This document shows, in pieces, positions 6,378 through 9,044 of a stretch of 9,044 nt of DNA; position 1 is the first letter of the stretch, and the number at the start of each line of letters is the position of its first letter. The position numbers and the translations under genes are program-made. Origin of the DNA: DHVE2 group archaeon (GTDB lineage Archaea; Thermoplasmatota; Thermoplasmata; Thermoplasmatales; Aciduliprofundaceae); NCBI GenBank assembly GCA_015520985.1, contig WAOY01000091.1, forward strand, positions 1 through 9,044, written 5' to 3'. Below the pieces are notes generated by a model that saw only the letters and a program-made list of their open reading frames with translations, made no database searches and was not told the origin of the DNA.

Positions 6378-6383
6378 GGGAGG
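6378..6383 (+). promoter_or_regulatory. Strong ribosome binding site that fixes the beta-helix gene start
   Basis: GGGAGG lies seven bases before ATG 6391. It selects this ATG over the in-frame ATG at 6280, which lies upstream of the predicted promoter and inside the divergent gene. Confidence 0.75.
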
Positions 6384-6390
6384 AAATCGG

Positions 6391-7803
6391 ATGAGAGGAA
6401 AAATGGTAATGCCTGGCCTTATTATGGCCATGCTGCTGGTGGCCTCTTTCACGGCATTTTTTGCATCGGCGGCGGGCCTGGAAAAGGAATACGATGGACT
6501 GAGGTACGTACCCCACTCGGTGATAAAGATTGAGAGCGATGCGGACTTCGCGTCGCAGGGCTGGCCCGGGAGCGGCACGAGCGATGATCCCTACGTGATC
6601 TCTGGCCTGGAGATAGACGCCCAGGGTGGCGGATACGCGATATACATAGGCAACACAACCGCCTACTTCGTGATCCAGGACAGCCTGCTATATAACGCCT
6701 CTTACTCGTCCATACCCTACCAAGCTGGTGCGGCCATAATACTCTACCACGTCAGCAACGGGAGGGTGTACAGCAACGAGGTGAACAACAACACCCACGG
6801 GATATACGTGAACGGGGGCGGCGGGAACACAATCGATAGCAACAATGTGAGGGACAACGACAACAACGGGATATGGGTGGTCCTTTCCAGTGATAACAGT
6901 GTCGTGCTGAACACCTGTATCGACAACGGGCAAACGGGAATCACGCTTTACTCCGCCCAGAACAACACCGTTGAGAGCAACACCTGCGAGAACAGCAACG
7001 ACGGCATAGCCCTCTGGAGCGAGAGCCATGGCAACCGGGTGGAGTTTAACACAATCTCATTCAGTTCAGATAACGGGATTTACCTGAGCGGACCATCAGG
7101 GGGGTACATGAACAACGTTCTTCTCTACAAGAACACCCTGTTCAACAATACCTACGGAATCCACACCCTTTACGTGCAGAACGCGTCAATCAGGGAGAAC
7201 GAGGCCTACAACAGCACGAACTACGGCATATATCTGGACACGGGCTCCTCCTACAACACCATTGAGAAGAATCACGTGCACGACAACCTGAAGAGCGGGG
7301 TTTACATCTACACATACTCAACCTCGACGCCCTCGGACCATAACGTGGTGATGTGGAACAACATGTCCTTCAACGACGGCGAGGGACTTTACCTGAGCAG
7401 GTCGAGCTACAACGACGTACACAACAACATGTTCTACAACAACTCTGGCTACGGAATAACCATCTACTCCTCCTCGAACAACAACAGGGTGTACGAGAAC
7501 TCCTTCTACTTCAACCACGGCTCCACAGATTCCTATTCATCCTCGGCCGTTCAGGCATCGGACTACGGCTCTGGAAACGCGTGGAACATATCGTACGAGG
7601 GCAACTTCTGGTACGACTGGCAGTCCCCCGACTCGGACGGCGACGGCATAGTGGATAACCCCTACGCCATAGATGGATCCGCGAATTCCCGGGATGAACT
7701 GCCCCTCACCACGCCCACTGCGGTGCCGGAGATGGGCCAGATTGCTCTTTTAGCCATCATCGGCATAGCCTTCCTTGTGCTCGTGGCGAGGAGGCGCCTC
7801 TAA
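6391..7803 (+). CDS. Secreted NosD-like parallel beta-helix protein with C-terminal sorting-type anchor
   Basis: A 470-residue surface protein. It has a signal peptide (1-28, ending ASAA), then a lead-in with GWPGSGTSDDPYVISGLEI (about 54-72), the standard opening of archaeal NosD/PbH1 right-handed beta-helix proteins. About a dozen short coils follow, built on variants of N-GIYL-NNT-N (about 80-385) and very rich in Asn, Ser, Tyr and Gly. EGNFWYDWQSPDSDGDGIVD (403-422) is the conserved NosD-type end motif, with an Asp-rich loop that may bind Ca2+. The C-terminus is VPEMG (445-449), a hydrophobic helix and RRRL, the three-part layout of PEF-CTERM-like archaeosortase substrates. Many N-x-S/T sequons suggest glycosylation. 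Ligand or substrate is unknown; such helices often bind or cleave carbohydrate, and NosD itself works with an ABC transporter in copper-site assembly. It is divergent from the ABC operon. Confidence 0.88.
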   Translation: MRGKMVMPGLIMAMLLVASFTAFFASAAGLEKEYDGLRYVPHSVIKIESDADFASQGWPGSGTSDDPYVISGLEIDAQGGGYAIYIGNTTAYFVIQDSLLYNASYSSIPYQAGAAIILYHVSNGRVYSNEVNNNTHGIYVNGGGGNTIDSNNVRDNDNNGIWVVLSSDNSVVLNTCIDNGQTGITLYSAQNNTVESNTCENSNDGIALWSESHGNRVEFNTISFSSDNGIYLSGPSGGYMNNVLLYKNTLFNNTYGIHTLYVQNASIRENEAYNSTNYGIYLDTGSSYNTIEKNHVHDNLKSGVYIYTYSTSTPSDHNVVMWNNMSFNDGEGLYLSRSSYNDVHNNMFYNNSGYGITIYSSSNNNRVYENSFYFNHGSTDSYSSSAVQASDYGSGNAWNISYEGNFWYDWQSPDSDGDGIVDNPYAIDGSANSRDELPLTTPTAVPEMGQIALLAIIGIAFLVLVARRRL

Positions 7804-7816
7804 TCTTTTTTTATTT
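7804..7816 (+). terminator. Oligo-T terminator after the beta-helix gene
   Basis: Directly after the TAA, the plus strand has TC followed by seven T, then ATTT. Runs of T on the non-template strand are the usual archaeal intrinsic terminator. It overlaps the last codons of the convergent gene. Confidence 0.5.
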
Positions 7817-8590
7817 GCTGATCGCGGTCACCTTTATGCGCTCCCCGTACTCCTGAGTCTTGTAGAAATCCCAGAAGTCGAATCCGTACTCCCTTGCCAC
7901 TATTTCAACGTCTTCCCGATCCACGTCCCCGCTTATGAACGCGTACCTCACCTCACCCAAGTGCCACGGGGAGTCCAGGGCGTCCTCTATCGCTATTCTG
8001 ATTCTCTCCTTCCCCACTCCGAAGCCTATTCCCAGCCCGAGGACCCCACGAAGATCGATGTTCATGGAGTTCTTAAGTATCATTCTCTGGAAGTCCTGCA
8101 GGAGGTGCTGAATCACAACGGGATGCACCTCGAGCACGTCCTTTATGCTGAGGTTGGGGTAATACCTGACCAGTGGGTCGTTTGGCAGGTAAAAAACTGC
8201 CCTGTAGTCCCTCTCTATTGCCACCTTCGCCCCCTCGCTCCTCCTTTTCCTCTCCGGGGACTCCATAGAAAAGGGCTCGGCGAATATGCCGTAAAGGTTT
8301 GTGCTCTTCCCCAGGGCCTTTCCTATGAGCTTGGACGCCTCGGTGCCTATTACCCCGCCCAGGCCCGCGAGAACCACGACGTGCTCCCCGCGTATCTCTT
8401 TCAGCCAGGGATAAATTTTGGAGAGCATATCCCCGTGCACGCTGTCCACCATCTCCGCCAGGCGCCTGTCCATCTTTATCCCCTGGGAGCTGTCGTTTAC
8501 TTCGAAGTACGTGGCCTCAACGAATTTCCTGACGTGCTTGAGGAACTTCACGCCGGCGCCTCCGCATCCAACGAGCACGAGGGAATGCAC
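7811..8590 (-). CDS. Small divergent FtsZ/tubulin-superfamily protein
   Basis: A 259-residue protein with FtsZ landmarks in order. These are the T1 loop VGCGGAGVKFL (7-17); VNDSSQG (31-37), matching the T2 VNTDAQ region; AGLGGVIGTEA (75-85), a degenerate tubulin signature (normally GGGTGTG); EPFSMESPERKRRSEGA (105-121), matching the KPF-phase helix of FtsZ; LPNDPL (135-140), like IPNDRLL; NIDLRG (177-182) at the T7 position; and GLGIGFGVGKERIRIAIEDAL (185-205), matching the GxGxGxxR...A...AL segment. The end, ERIKVTAI, resembles the last core strand. It is about 60-120 residues shorter than FtsZ; no T3 loop (GxGAGxxP) is recognisable, and Gly182 replaces the second T7 aspartate. Nucleotide binding is plausible, but normal GTP hydrolysis and filament turnover are doubtful. 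The GTG start fits a leaderless transcript. Role unknown; a regulator of division or shape proteins is speculative. Confidence 0.75.
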   Translation of the reverse strand: MHSLVLVGCGGAGVKFLKHVRKFVEATYFEVNDSSQGIKMDRRLAEMVDSVHGDMLSKIYPWLKEIRGEHVVVLAGLGGVIGTEASKLIGKALGKSTNLYGIFAEPFSMESPERKRRSEGAKVAIERDYRAVFYLPNDPLVRYYPNLSIKDVLEVHPVVIQHLLQDFQRMILKNSMNIDLRGVLGLGIGFGVGKERIRIAIEDALDSPWHLGEVRYAFISGDVDREDVEIVAREYGFDFWDFYKTQEYGERIKVTAISK

Positions 8591-8609
8591 ATACGTTTAT
8601 GGGCATACC

Positions 8610-8618
8610 TTAATTAAA
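8610..8618 (-). promoter_or_regulatory. TATA box of the FtsZ-like gene (leaderless start)
   Basis: On the minus strand TTTAATTAA lies about 24-25 bases (centre) before GTG 8590, placing the transcription start at about the start codon. No Shine-Dalgarno precedes the GTG. Confidence 0.5.
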
Positions 8619-8634
8619 TGTTTTTGCGGGAAAG

Positions 8635-8642
8635 TTTTAAGA
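8635..8642 (+). promoter_or_regulatory. TATA box of the alpha/beta hydrolase gene
   Basis: TTTTAAGA is preceded by GGGAAAG (BRE-like). It predicts a start near 8664, about 12 bases before TTG 8676, leaving room for the GGTGG ribosome binding site at 8665-8669. Confidence 0.45.
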
Positions 8643-8675
8643 AGGAGCACGTGATTGCGAAACCGGTGGTAGGGT

Positions 8676-9044
8676 TTGAGGTATCCCGAAGAATTTGACG
8701 GGAAGCTCGTGTTCTTCACGACCACGGACTACATCAAGACCGCCGGCTTCCTAATGGGATCCCAAGGAGAAGATGTGGCCGTGTTCGTTCACGGGATGGG
8801 CGGCAGCTTCGCCAAGGACGGTTTCCTCAGGGGTGCCCGCATCCTGGTTGAGCGGGGAATTTCATACTTCGCCTTCAACACCCGCGGCGCCGAAATCGTC
8901 AAGTCTTTCAAGAACGCCAGGGGCGATAAGTATTACATATTCGGCACCGCCTTTGAAAGGTTCGAGGATTCCGCCAGGGACATCAAGGGCGCTTTGAACT
9001 ACCTAGAATCCCTGGGGTACACGCGTTTCCACCTCGTGGGGCAC
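8676..9044 (+). CDS. Alpha/beta hydrolase, N-terminal part (3' truncated by window)
   Basis: The first 123 codons of an alpha/beta-hydrolase-fold protein. Visible are the oxyanion-loop motif VFVHGMGGS (36-44), the NTRGAE turn after the next strand, and the EDSARDIKGALNYLESLGYTRFHLVGH stretch in segments, which leads into the nucleophile elbow. The window ends on the Gly-His just before the expected Ser of GHSxG, so the catalytic residue itself is not visible. The reaction is unknown; esterase, lipase or peptidase-like roles are all possible. An in-frame TAG at 8670 limits the start. TTG 8676 is the first possible start and has GGTGG six bases upstream, but the N-terminus is not certain. The gene is divergent from the FtsZ-like gene. 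Confidence 0.8.
   Translation, partial: MRYPEEFDGKLVFFTTTDYIKTAGFLMGSQGEDVAVFVHGMGGSFAKDGFLRGARILVERGISYFAFNTRGAEIVKSFKNARGDKYYIFGTAFERFEDSARDIKGALNYLESLGYTRFHLVGH

Noticed and set aside
6780..7530. Recurring AACAAC-rich stretches as DNA repeats or a CRISPR-like array
   Set aside because: They are irregular, in frame, and encode the Asn-rich coils of the beta-helix, so they are protein repeats.
7775..8617. Plus-strand open frame (280 codons) antisense to the FtsZ-like gene
   Set aside because: It starts inside the beta-helix gene without a promoter or ribosome site. The minus strand has the coherent FtsZ-like motif order and a TATA box.
8610..8617. Perfect palindrome TTAATTAA as an operator
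   Set aside because: It is only eight bases long and is explained by the TATA box of the FtsZ-like gene.
8651..8698. A 15-codon upstream mini-frame (GTG start after GGAG) overlapping the hydrolase start, as a possible leader peptide
   Set aside because: The predicted transcription start near 8664 lies after its start codon and GGAG is only three bases from the GTG, so it is probably not transcribed whole.

Overview
The window looks like a compact, moderately GC-rich piece of a euryarchaeal chromosome, most likely Thermoplasmatota or a relative. This lineage call is inference; no marker gene such as rRNA is present. Archaeal signs are: TATA boxes with purine-rich BRE-like flanks about 25-28 bases before several starts (apparently leaderless genes); an Lrp/AsnC regulator; a radical SAM protein of the archaeal COG2108 type; a secreted NosD-type beta-helix protein with a PEF-CTERM-like tail; an FtsZ-superfamily protein; and many N-glycosylation sequons on predicted surface proteins.

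Layout. (1) 1-1250, plus strand: the 3' end of a K+ channel gene, a QueF-family gene (preQ0 chemistry, so tRNA archaeosine or a related modification), and an ATGA-coupled YfcE/MJ0936-type metallophosphoesterase. (2) 1238-2523, minus strand: an Lrp/AsnC regulator followed by a glycosylation-site-rich, membrane-anchored surface protein whose 3' end overlaps the phosphoesterase tail to tail. (3) 2640-3701, plus strand: a radical SAM enzyme divergent from the regulator across a 116-bp promoter region. (4) 3698-6285, minus strand: a tightly coupled ABC-2 operon (ATPase, permease, permease), tail to tail with the radical SAM gene. (5) 6391-7803, plus strand: a secreted beta-helix protein divergent from the ABC operon. 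(6) 7811-8590, minus strand: a small, degenerate FtsZ-like protein. (7) 8676 to the window end, plus strand: an alpha/beta hydrolase cut off just before its expected nucleophile serine.

How genes may work together. The ABC exporter and the divergent beta-helix protein recall the NosD-NosF-NosY arrangement (extracytoplasmic beta-helix protein, ATPase, permease), although the extra permease and the absence of other nos genes argue against a true nos locus. The Lrp regulator probably controls itself and may control the radical SAM gene. QueF and the phosphoesterase are probably co-translated. The strongest candidates for something undescribed are the FtsZ-like protein, which lacks a recognisable T3 loop and has Gly in place of the second T7 aspartate, and the six-cysteine radical SAM enzyme. 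I see no tRNA, rRNA, CRISPR array, insertion sequence or phage gene. No gap between genes exceeds 300 bases.
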